Source: Macrostomum hystrix (Eukaryota; Platyhelminthes; Macrostomidae). Taken from it: 64,000 nucleotides of DNA. The stretch's first letter is position 1. The number at the start of each line of letters is the position of its first letter. The stretch lies in the NCBI GenBank assembly GCA_950097015.1, contig CATNEN010000039.1, positions 8,448,501 through 8,512,500 on the forward strand, read 5' to 3'. The position numbers were made by a program, and so were the translations under genes. The notes under the pieces were generated by a model. The model did no database searches, was not told the origin of the DNA, and saw only the letters and a list, made by a program, of their open reading frames with translations. This document shows positions 22,536-33,600 of this stretch, in pieces.

Positions 22536-24177
22536 CTACTTGCCCACAAACACGACCTAGCTATCTAAATTATTGAGTCATATTTGTGTTTCAATTTGAC
22601 TATTTGTCAGTCCATGTGCTAGTAAAGAAACCAAGTATCTGCTGTTATTTAATGCATTACTAGTTACTACTGCCAAAGTTTACTTTTCAAATTAGGTAAT
22701 ACATTTTTTGAGTCACTTTACAAGGTAGCTAAATAAATAACTATAGTCGAGACATGTAACTAACATGTGTTAATCCTAGGCCTACAAGTTATTTTGATCT
22801 TTGTCTATAATTCATAGCTAATGCAGTGTTGCTTTTAACATCACCATTCTGTTTACTCACTTATTAATTATTATCCAACATTACCTATATTGCATTGTTT
22901 TGCATTACCACTGCTCACTTTCCATTCATAATTAACTATATTGATCATATGGGATTGGCATTGCTAGCAAATTAAATATGGGCATCATGTTTTTATTAGC
23001 AAGCTTTACTTTAAATTGAATTAGGCCTAGTTATTACTGATCTAATTGGCTATACAAAATAGCTAGTAGGCCTGGCCCCTGATTAAAGATTTTGAAAGTC
23101 TAGCCAGCTGTTAGACACAATTGTAGCAAAGCCTTATGCAACTGAATGATGATTGAAATAGCTAGATATAATGATAACCTATAGCTAGCTAACTAGTCTT
23201 GATAGGCCAAATATACAGTCTATTGCAGCTGCTAATGTATGAAATTTCCAATGGCTGTCTGCAATATTCAGTTTAGTCTGTGGCCCCAATTTCTACTCTA
23301 GCTAAGTGTAGCTAGTGTTGGTAGGCCTACCCATTATATAGCTCAGTGAACTGAAGCTCTGCTCAGTGAGATATTGTATTCCTTGGCATTGGGCTGAAAT
23401 TTGATCTATACAAACCTTTGAAAAGTGTAAACTATGCCTGCCAAGTTACTAGTTTTCAAAAGTAATAATTAAATTAAATTATGCTTTTAATAGCTAGCTA
23501 GCATCTTATTAATTTAAAATCTTCAAAATGTTAATGTCTTATATAGAGCATTTTTTCAATTTCAATATTTTTATTTTACTTTTTCTCTGGAATATTCTTA
23601 ATTCCTAATTTCCTATGAAATTCATTGTGTAGCTATATCATCACCTTTGGCACTGTTCAACAACTCAAAACATAATTTTCATAATTTTTAACTTCTGCTA
23701 TTGAGCCACATATTTATAATAGTTGAATGATATTTTTATAATTTGATTTCTGTTTTGCTAAATGACTCAATTTTGTACTTTTGTCCTTAATTGGCTAACC
23801 TATATGTGAGCTACAATAGCTAATTATTTGTGTGATTCATTACTAACAATTGTTTCTTCATGTGCTGGTCCTTATTGTGCTTGTTAGCAGTAAGAGCTGA
23901 TAAATTCTGAATATCAACTTAATGTACAAGTTTATTCCTTTTCCATAGAAAATGAATTACATTATTGATTTTTAATTTTTTATTGATGATTTGCTAAGCC
24001 CTTGAAGGTGTGGGCTGAATTGAAACCAGCTGTTACATTTTCATATTGCATTAATTATTTTTTGTGAAAATATAAAACCTGATAAACAAAAAATTGGATG
24101 AGAAGGGTGCACAACAGGTGGAGAACTCAAGCTACTAGTTCTAGTTACTTGCCAACTTAAAGTAGTTGATAATAATT
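22536..24177. other. AT-rich spacer
   Basis: Rich in TAGCTA, AGGCCTA and A/T runs. No open frame, RNA gene or repeat array was recognised. Confidence 0.6.
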
Positions 24178-25250
24178 TTGTGTACAATCTGGTGAGAACT
24201 GTACAATCTGATGAGAACTGTGGACAATCTGGTTAGAACTGTGTGTACAATCTGGTGAGAACTGTACAATCTGATGAGAACTGTGTACAATCTGATGAGA
24301 ACTGTACAACCTGATGAGAGCTGTGTACAATCTGGTGAGAACTGTACAATCTGGTGAGAACTGTACAATCTGGTGAGAACTGTACAATCTGATGAGAACT
24401 GTACAATCTGATGAGAACTGTACAATCTGATGAGAACTGTACAACCTGATGAGAACTGTGTACAATCTGATGAGAACTGTGTACAATCTGATGAGAACTG
24501 TGTACAATCTGATGAGAACTGTGTACAATCTGATGAGAACTGTACAACCTGATGAGAACTGTGTACAATCTGATGAGAACTGTGTACAATCTGATGAGAA
24601 CTGTACAACCTGATGAGAACTGTACAACCTGATGAGAACTGTGTACAATCTGATGAGAACTGTGTACAATCTGATGAGAACTGTACAACCTGATGAGAAC
24701 TGTGTACAATCTATTGAGAACTGTGTACAATCTGATGAGAACTGTACAACCTGATGAGAACTGTACAACCTGATGAGAACTGTGTACAATCTGATGAGAA
24801 CTGTACAACCTGATGAGAACTGTGTACAATCTGATGAGAACTGTACAACCTGATGAGAACTGTGTACAATCTGATGAGAACTGTACAACCTGATGAGAAC
24901 TGTGTACAATCTGATGAGAACTGTACAACCTGATGAGAACTGTGTACAATCTGATGAGAACTGTGTACAATCTGATGAGAACTGTACAACCTGATGAGAA
25001 CTGTGTACAATCTATTGAGAACTGTGTACAATCTGATGAGAACTGTACAACCTGATGAGAACTGTACAACCTGATGAGAACTGTGTACAATCTGATGAGA
25101 ACTGTACAACCTGATGAGAACTGTGTACAATCTGATGAGAACTGTACAACCTGATGAGAACTGTGTACAATCTGATGAGAACTGTGTACAATCTGATGAG
25201 AACTGTGTACAATCTGATGAGAACTGTGTACAATCTGATGAGAACTGTGT
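24178..25250. repeat. 21/19-bp minisatellite, first array
   Basis: More than 50 units of TGTACAATCTGATGAGAAC, either with or without a leading TG, giving 21- and 19-bp versions that alternate in blocks. Both strands stay open in several frames through lack of stops; no gene is implied. Confidence 0.96.
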
Positions 25251-25880
25251 GAGGTACAGCTTTGGAGGAACCTGCGCTCCTCCTAACATCTATTTTTATA
25301 TATGCGTCTTGCTTTACCATCCCATAATATGCACGCGGACTTTTCATCCAATGAACGCGAATTAAGAACATACTATATAGTCAGACGCTAAACGCAAGAG
25401 TAAAGTCCGACACCCAACCTTTCCAACCTTTTCTTCCTATCCAGACAAGCTATTATTAGACTTACAAGACAACCCAGACTTGGAATAGTTCTTCCTGTCT
25501 AACAGGATTGTTATATCCCAAACCCTGAGAGAACTTATATCAATATTAGAGTAATCGCCTCGACTTGACCGGCAGACCCGATCCTTAGCCTTGAGCTCCG
25601 GCTCCAGCCTTCGGAGACTCAATATTGGAAGATAAGTCAGACAGTACTCTTGTTATCTAATTAATATCTTTGCGTGATCCAATATCTCTGTCTTTGTTAA
25701 CATCGCTGATCGTGAAATAAAACATCTAAGTTGAAGGGTAAAACATCAAGGAAAACAGTCGAACAGGCCTCCTGTCTCTTTATTCAATAATAGGGAAGAT
25801 AGATAACCGGATCCTTAGTCCTAGACCTAAGCCTCGACCTAGACCTGGACCTAGCCATAGAAGCATTTTAAATTATTTCA
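25251..25880. other. unique 630-bp segment between two related arrays
   Basis: No gene recognised. It contains CCTAGACCTAAGCCTCGACC-type short degenerate repeats near 25825. It separates two arrays of the same unit, so it is either an insertion or an original flank. Confidence 0.5.
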
Positions 25881-26398
25881 TGTGTACAATCTGATGAGAA
25901 CTGTGTACAATCTGATGAGAACTGTGTACAATCTGATGAGAACTGTGTACAATCTGGTGAGAACTGTGTACAATCTGGTGAGAACTGTGTACAATCTGGT
26001 GAGAACTGTGTACAATCTGATGAGAACTTTGTAGAATCTGGTGAGAACTGTGTACAATCTGATGAGAACTGTGTAGAATCTGGTGAGAACTGTGTACAAT
26101 CTGGTGAGAACTGTGTACAATCTGATGAGAACTGTGTACAATCTAGTGAGAACTGTGTACAATCTGATGAGAACTTTGTAGAATTTGGTGAGAACTGTGT
26201 ACAATCTGATGAGAACTGTGTACAATCTGGTGAGAACTGTGTACAATCTGATGAGAACTGTGTACAATCTGGTGAGAACTGTGTACAATCTGGTGAGAAC
26301 TGTGTACAATCTGGTGAGAACTGTGTACAATCTGATGAGAACTGTGTACAATCTGGTGAGAACTGTGTACAATCTGGTGAGAACTGTATAATCTGATG
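25881..26398. repeat. 21-bp minisatellite, second array
   Basis: About 25 units of TGTACAATCTGGTGAGAACTG and GATGAG variants, nearly all the 21-bp form with GTG. This differs from the mixed first array, and its variants GTAGAATCTG and AACTTTG are absent from the first. Confidence 0.95.
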
Positions 26399-26409
26399 TG
26401 AAATGTTTT

Positions 26410-26560
26410 AAGCAGCTACTGTTGTCTTAGCAGGAACAGATGTTCCTGGCTATGAGCTTGTTTAGCAGTTGATACTAGTTTGGCGCACCCTCTTAGAGAC
26501 AAGAATTCTGCATCTGTGCTAGTCTTGAGTGTAATAGTCGAACTTAGGTAGCCCAAAAGT
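26410..26560. repeat. dispersed repeat flank, copy B
   Basis: Matches 20869-21110: AGCAGCTACTGTTGT, TTTAGCAGTTGAT, GCGCACCCTCTTAGAG and ATAGTCGAACT occur in the same order and similar spacing. The remaining sequence to 27061 is unremarkable apart from a TATAAAAA word at 26906. Confidence 0.7.
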
Positions 26561-27061
26561 TTTAATCAACTGTGTACAATCTAAGCTGTGCATGTGCATG
26601 TACAAACTATAGGTGGTTGACGCTGTATTTTTAGCTGTACGGGCCATAGTAATCTATTATGTACTCGTATATTTCATTGATTAGATAATGGTGGACTGGT
26701 TCTGTACATATACATATACACGTACACAGTTCTTTCCTTTGCACAATCTACTGCAAAATAATATATAGCTGTAAAATAAACAATTTTAAACAGTCAGCTG
26801 GTGGCTACCCCTGTTCTGTTAGAAACCCGTACCGTTGGTTGTGGCTGGGTTCTGTGTTTAGACTCAGCTTCATTTGTAATTAGACCATCGACGCGCTATT
26901 TGTGCTATAAAAAAGCTTGTTGACAAATGTTAACAATTAAGAGGCCCAGCAAAGTTTTCCTGTAAATAAGCGACTATTGAAGATCTGAAATCTAAATTCA
27001 GATATTAAGGCAGGAAAATACTTTTATTTACAGTCCACAGTCTGCCTTTTAGTGGCACACA

Positions 27062-27334
27062 ATGGACGATGCGCACTCCACCACCGAAGCAAAAAGAAAA
27101 AAGTTTAGGAATCCAAGGTAAATATTGAATTTTTGACAAGTTGCACAATTTAAGAAGAAGTCCGATAGGAAGAAACTAATTTTCTACTTCAGGAATAATC
27201 CTGGGCACAATGCACCGAATATAAACAATATAAAAAAGAAAGTTTTCAATACCAGTCCACCAGTCCTGACTGGAAATCTAAGAAAGAACAGTCCTTGCAG
27301 TAGCGGGTTGTCAACTGTTATGGCATGGCTTTAG
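27062..27334 (+). CDS. possible small two-exon gene (65 aa)
   Basis: ATG at 27062 opens an exon to 27117. A GT...CAG intron of 75 bp follows, and a second exon runs 27193-27334 to a stop. The splice phase (2 then 1) keeps the frame. The product begins MDDAHSTTEAKRKKF and is lysine- and asparagine-rich, with no family recognised. A TATA-like word (TATAAAAA) lies at 26906, about 155 bp before the ATG. It may be a real small protein, the 5' end of a gene cut by the minisatellite at 27373, or chance. Composition is AT-rich, unlike the GC-rich exons of its neighbours. Confidence 0.33.
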
Positions 27335-27372
27335 AGGAATCTACGAACAGCAATAGCTAAAAAACTATCTTT

Positions 27373-27590
27373 CTGGTTGCTATCCCTGTTCTATTGGTTG
27401 CTATCCCTGTTCTATTGGTTGCTATCCTTGTTCTATTGGTTGCTATCCCTGTTCTATTGGTTGCTATCCCTGTTCTGTTGGTTGCTATCGCTGTTTTATC
27501 GGTTGCTATCCCTGTTCTATTGGTTGCTATCCCTGTTCTATTGGTTGCTATCCCTGTTCTATTGGTTGCTGTCCCTGTCCTAGATCCAGA
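27373..27590. repeat. 21-bp minisatellite
   Basis: Ten copies of GGTTGCTATCCCTGTTCTAT plus one base. It lies about 20 bp beyond the rabaptin stop codon, in the presumed 3' region of that gene. A single unit-like word (GGCTACCCCTGTTCTGTT) occurs at about 26804. Confidence 0.95.
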
Positions 27591-27611
27591 AGTCCACCCT
27601 TCAGGTAGTTC

Positions 27612-30600
27612 TCATCGGTGTGAGAGCGAAGGCGCTTTATCGCTGAAGTATGGCGCCGCGTCCTTCACCAACATGGTGTGACAGACGCTGCACACGTTGG
27701 CGGCCCGTCGACACGGCCCTCCTGGCACTGTTTTTTCCGTGCAGGCGTGGCAGTACAGGCGCACGCAGTGCAAACAGCGGCGCGGCTTCGAGGAACTTGC
27801 GAATCTCCGCTGACAGGCGTGACAGGAGACGGCGTCCTCGGCGAATTGCCAGCGAACCTCTGCGGTGTCCTGCTGACGGAGGCCTTCCAGCTGAACCTGC
27901 AGCGACTGCGACAGCTCGACAAAGTCTTTCTGGACGCTCATGGCGTTCTGCAGCTCGACCTGCGTAATGTCAGTTCGGGGTTGGGCATCCGTTACTTAGT
28001 AACAATATCACAGGTAGGAGCAGTTTGTATAATACTTGCTGAATGTCAAACAGGTGAGCTGATGGTCTTACAGCTGAGCTGGTTGTCTAACAGGTGAGCT
28101 GAATGTCTAACACGTGAGTTGATAGTCTAACAGGTGAGCTGAATGTCTAACAGGTGAGCTGATAGTCTAACAGGTGAGTTGATAGTCTAACAGGTGAGCT
28201 GAATGTCTAACACGTGAGTTGATAGTCTAACAGGTGAGCTGAATGTGTAACAGGTGAGCTGAATGTGTAACAGGTGAGTTGATAGTCTAACAGTTGAGCT
28301 GAATGTGTAACAGGTGAGCTGAATGTCTAACAGGTAAGCTAAATGTCTAACAGATGAGCTGATAGGCGCACCTGAAGGAAGGCTGCTCGATTGCGAAGCT
28401 CGGCGACCTCGCACTCGCTGCGGCTTAGACGGTCCTTCAGACCCGACTCAACAGAGCGTTGGGCGGCCTCGGCTTCGGCGGCTTCCTCTTGCTGGCGCCG
28501 CAGCCGCTCGTCAGCGTCGCGCTGGGCTGCGAGGGACGCCTGCAGCTCCGAGTGGGCTGCTTTGAGTCGGTCGGACTCCAGCTGCAGCTGGGCCTGGGAT
28601 TTGTATTGGATTCTCAAAATGCTGCCATTCTGAAAGCCTAGCCAGTGGTCACCGGTCCGCTCACCTGCAGCTGCCGCCTGATGCCGGCTTCCTCGTCCAG
28701 CCTCTGCTTGGCGAAGGCGGCCTGATCACGGCTCCGCTGCCTGAGATGCTCCAGACTTGCCCGGGCCGTGATGAGGTCCTCGCGCAGCTTCAGGGCCAGC
28801 ACCTGAACATCGTCCAGGTTGCTGGGCACGTCGATTAGTTCGTCGCGCATTTGCTGGGCGGTGCGACCGTCTCGCGACTCCAACAGGTGATTGTACCTGT
28901 TCACGGGTATTAGGGTTAAGACAGGTGCTGAGCTGCATTCAGTTTGCAACAGGTGAAAATCATACAGCTTTAAACAGGTGACGGGTATTAAGCTTCGAAC
29001 AGGTGACAAGTATTAGACTTCGAACAGGTGACGGGTATTAAGCTTCGAACAGGTGACGGGTATTAAGCTTCGAACAGGTGACGGGTATTAAGCTTCGAAC
29101 AGGTGAAAAAATATTAAGCTTCGAACAGGTGACAAGTATTAAGCTTCGAACAGGTGAAAAGTATTAAGCTTCGAACAGGTGACAAGTATTCAGCTTTGAA
29201 CAGGTGACGGAGGTCAATTTAGGAACAGGCAACTGGTATTAGGCTTCGAACAGATGAGAGGTATTACGCGTCGGACAGGTTATGGATATCAAGCTTCGAA
29301 CAATTGACAATATCGAGGCACTCGCTGACTCACCAGTGCTCAAGCTGGTCCAGCTCGGCCTGGAGCGCCTCCCTGTCCTCCAGCAGGCGCGCCAATTCCG
29401 CGCGAATTTCGGCTCTGAACTCACCCAATCGTTGCAACTCCAGCCGGTCGAGCGCGGAGCGCATCTCGTCCGTCCGGTGCGTCAATTCGTCAGCCTGGCT
29501 ACGCCACAGCTCGGCGGCTTCGCTGGCTCGAGCCTCGGCCTCGGCCAGACCGGCGCTCAGTTCGGCGGCGCGCGCGGTTTCAGCGCGCAGCGTCACAGTC
29601 AGCTGGGCTGCCTCCTCGGCGCTCTCGCGCTGGGCAGTCTGCGCCGTCTGCAGCTGAGCCTCGTAGTTGCGGCACAGCTCGCAGCCCGCGCTGGCCTTGC
29701 GGCGTGCGCGATCGATCTCCAGCTGTAGGTTTGACCACTCCTGCGGCATGGGATTTTAACTACGGCTTAGCTGACTGATCCCAGTTTAGTCGAATGGGAT
29801 TCCAATTGGATCTCTTGGGATTCTAGTTGGATCTGGTGGGATTCTAGTGGATCTGATGGGATTCTAGTTGGATCTGATGGGATTCTATTTGGATCTGATG
29901 GGATTCTAGTTGGATCTGATGGGATTCTTGTGTTGGATCTGATGGGATTCTATTTGGATCTGATGGGATTCTAGTTGGATCTGATGGGATTCTTGTGTTG
30001 GATCTGATGGGATTCTAGTTGGATCTGATGGGATTCTAGTTGGATCTGGTGGGATTCTAGTTGGATCTGATGGGATTCTAGTTGGATCTGATGGGATTCT
30101 AGTTGGATCTGATGGGATTCTTGTGTTGGATCTGATGGGATTCTAGTTGGATCTGATGGGATTCTAGTTGGATCTGGTGGGATTCTAGTTGGATCTGATG
30201 GGATTCTAGTTGGATCTGATGGGATTCTAGTTGGATCTGATGGGATTCTTGTGTTGGATCTGATGGGATTCTTGTGTTGGATCTGATGGGATTCTTGTGT
30301 TGGATCTGATGGGATTCTTGTGTTGGATCTGATGGGATTCTAGTTGGATCTGATGGGATTCTAGTTGGATCTGATGGGATTCTAGTTGGATCTGATGGGA
30401 TTCTAGTTGGATCTGATGGGATTATAGTTGGATCTGATGGGATTCTTGTGTTGGATCTGATGGGATTCTTGTGTTGGATCTGATGGGATTCTTGTTGGAT
30501 CTGATGGGATTCTAGTTGGATCTGATGGGATTCTTTTTGTGACTGATGGGATTCTTGTGTTGGATCTGATGGGATTCTAGTTGGATCTGATGGGATTCTA

Positions 30601-33600
30601 GTTGGATCTGATGGGATTCTAGTTGGATCTGATGGGATTCTTTTTGTGACTGATGGAATTCTAGTTTGGGTCTCTAGGCATCCTTGTGCTGGGTCTGAAA
30701 GGATTCCTTTAAAATGTTATGGGATTCTAATAGTTAAGCCTTATAGGTTCTTATAAGTCATTCAAAAAGGAAACAATTTCTAGAAAAGCGTTCTTAAAAA
30801 GCTAAGGCAATTAGGTGCAGTCACAGTATTTTATCTAAAAAAACGAAATGAATTTTACTGCGAAAAATCTAAGCAGATAATCAAAATCATATGAAGAAGT
30901 TATTTTCTAGGTCCTCGAAACTGGCCTCATTTTATCTGAGGCAATCATATAGAGCTTATTTAAATTTTAACTAAATAGAATCAAATTCATCGCAACGCAA
31001 AGACAATGATTCGAAGGCCGATTTAAGCACACAGCTTTGCTGCTCAAAGCATTTCTTTACCAGGGCAGGCTGGCTGGAATTCAAAATATCGGCGCTCTGA
31101 GAAGCTGCCACTTTTTCTGAAGCACTTGCCAAATGATTCTGTTCGACACGGTTAGGTCAGATAGGTGATATTAACGAGAGAGAATGCCAATTCCGGGTAA
31201 AAACGACTGTGGCATTTTTTGTGGGATAAAGAAGCATCACGAATCCCATTCTTCACCCATTCTTTAATTAGCCTCTTGAATTCTCTTGCTTAATTACCCC
31301 CTAATTCTTGAACCAGCCAGTAAAATTTATTAACCATTTAAATCCCACTTTTAAATTAGCCTCCCAAATCCCAATCCTTGATTAGCCTCCCAAATCCCAA
31401 TCCTTGATTAGCCTTCCAAATTCCAATCCTTGATTAGCCTCCCAAATCCCAATCCTTGATTAGTCTTCCAAATCCCAATCCTTATTCAGCCTGCCAAATC
31501 CCAATCCTTGATTAGCCTCCCAAATCCCAATCCTTGATTAGCCTCCCAAATCCCAATCCTTGATTAGCCTTCCAAATTCCAATCCTTGATTAGCCTCCCA
31601 AATCCCAATCCTTGATTAGTCTTCCAAATCCCAATCCTTATTCAGCCTGCCAAATCCCATTCCTCAATTAGCCTCCCAAATCCCATTCCTCAATTAGCCT
31701 CCCAAATCCCATTCCTCAATTAGCCTCCCAAATCCCATTCCTCAATTAGCCTCCCAAATCCCATTCCTCAATTAGCCTCCCAAATCCCATTCCTCAATTA
31801 GCCTCCCAAATCCCATTCCTCAATTAGCCTCCCAAATCCCTTTCCTCAATTAGCCTCCCAAATCCCATTCCTCAATTAGCCTCCCAAATCCCATTCCTTA
31901 ATTATTTACCTAAATCCGATTTCTTAAGTAGCTCTTGCTTAATTCCCATCCCATCCCATCCCAAATTCTATTCATTAAGAGTCCTCATTTCATTAGCTAA
32001 ACCCCATTGTCAATGCCACAAGGCGACAATGTCAGCTCACCTGCTCGGACACCAATCGACCACCGGCGCTGCCGGTGCTGAGGTCGGCAAGCGAACGGGT
32101 TTCAGCCGCAGCCAGCGCAACCGCAGCCGTTGACGATGGCGCCGCAGCTGCATCAATAGCCGAAGCTGTCGCATGGTGAGCAGACTCGCTGCCAAGCTCT
32201 CCGCCCGAGGCTGAACGTCTCAACAATGGCGAATTCTGGCTGGTCTGCCCGCCGGCAACGCGACGCAAGGGCGACGATGCGGCGACGGCATCGCCGACTC
32301 CTTCATCGCCTTCGTTGCCGTTTTGAATCGCCGCGGCCGACTGTTCACAAGAATCGTCTGGTGGCATTGACGTTGTTGACGAGGAAGCTTGTTCGGCCGA
32401 GCTGCCCTGACGAAGACGAAACTCGGCCAGGGCCTGCAATTTTTTGTCGTGAACTTGGGAGCTAGCTAATCTAATCCCAAAAATATTGGTGTATGGTTCT
32501 AGGTGAGTTTAAAATGACAAAGCAACTGATTGACAGATGGGATGTCAACTGATTGACAGATGGGATGTCAACTGATTGACAGATGGGATGTCAGCAGATA
32601 GACAGGGGGGAAATCAACTTATCGACAAGAGGATTTAAACTGATCGACTAGGGGGAAACGAGTCGATAGATGGAGATTAAAACGGATCAGTAGATGTGTA
32701 TAATATCGGATTGGTATATGGGGAAAAGCATCAAGAGATAGATAGGGATACAAATCGATCGATAGATGGGGTTAAATAGAAGAACTCGTCGGTAGGTTTG
32801 AAAATGGATCGACAAGCAAAATGACACGCGGCCGACACTGTCAGGCGAACAGGCGAACCGACAAGAAAACTTTGAAAGCCTGCGCGCAGACACTTGCCTG
32901 CTTCTGATCATCGTCCAGCAGGCCGATGAGGTGGCGATTCTCGCTAGCCAGCCTGCGTTGCTGCCCCAGATACTGTTCGTTCAGCCGATCCAAGGACAGC
33001 TTCAGGGCCTCTGTGTTCCGCCTTTCTAGCTCGAGCTGATGAAGCTGGGCCAGCCGGCGCTGCTCCCACGCCACCGCGTCCCGATCGCGACGCTCCTCGG
33101 CATCGCGAAGGCGCGACTTAAGCGATGCCACTTCCTCCTGACGGCGTGAATAGCTTCAAAATTAACATGCTGTGACATCTAACTCACCATTTATGGGATT
33201 TAGTCACGGCGTGACTTAAGCCTTTAGCCCTTAGCATGTATCTCACCCCACACTAGCATCTCACCCCACACTAGCATCTATCTCACCCTACACTAGCATC
33301 TATCTCACCCCACACTAGCATCTATCTCACCCCACACTAGCATCTATCTCACCCCACACTAGCATCTATCTCACCCTACACTAGCATCTATCTCACCCCA
33401 TACTAGCATCTATCTCACCCCACTCTAGCATCTATCTCACCCCACACTAGCATCTATCTCACCCCACTCTAGCATCTATCTCACCCCATACTAGCATCTA
33501 TCTCACCCCACTCTAGCATCTATCTCACCCCACACTAGCATCTATCTCACCCCACTCTAGCATCTATCTCACCCTACACTAGCATCAATCTCACCCCATA

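Noticed and set aside
24141-25289. Reverse frames up to 285 codons
   Set aside because: 21/19-bp minisatellite, not coding.
24178-26398. Possible CRISPR array
   Set aside because: Units are contiguous without spacers and the genome is eukaryotic.
27650-28097. Plus-strand frames over the last rabaptin exon
   Set aside because: Shadow of the minus-strand exon whose rabaptin homology and splice phases are clear.
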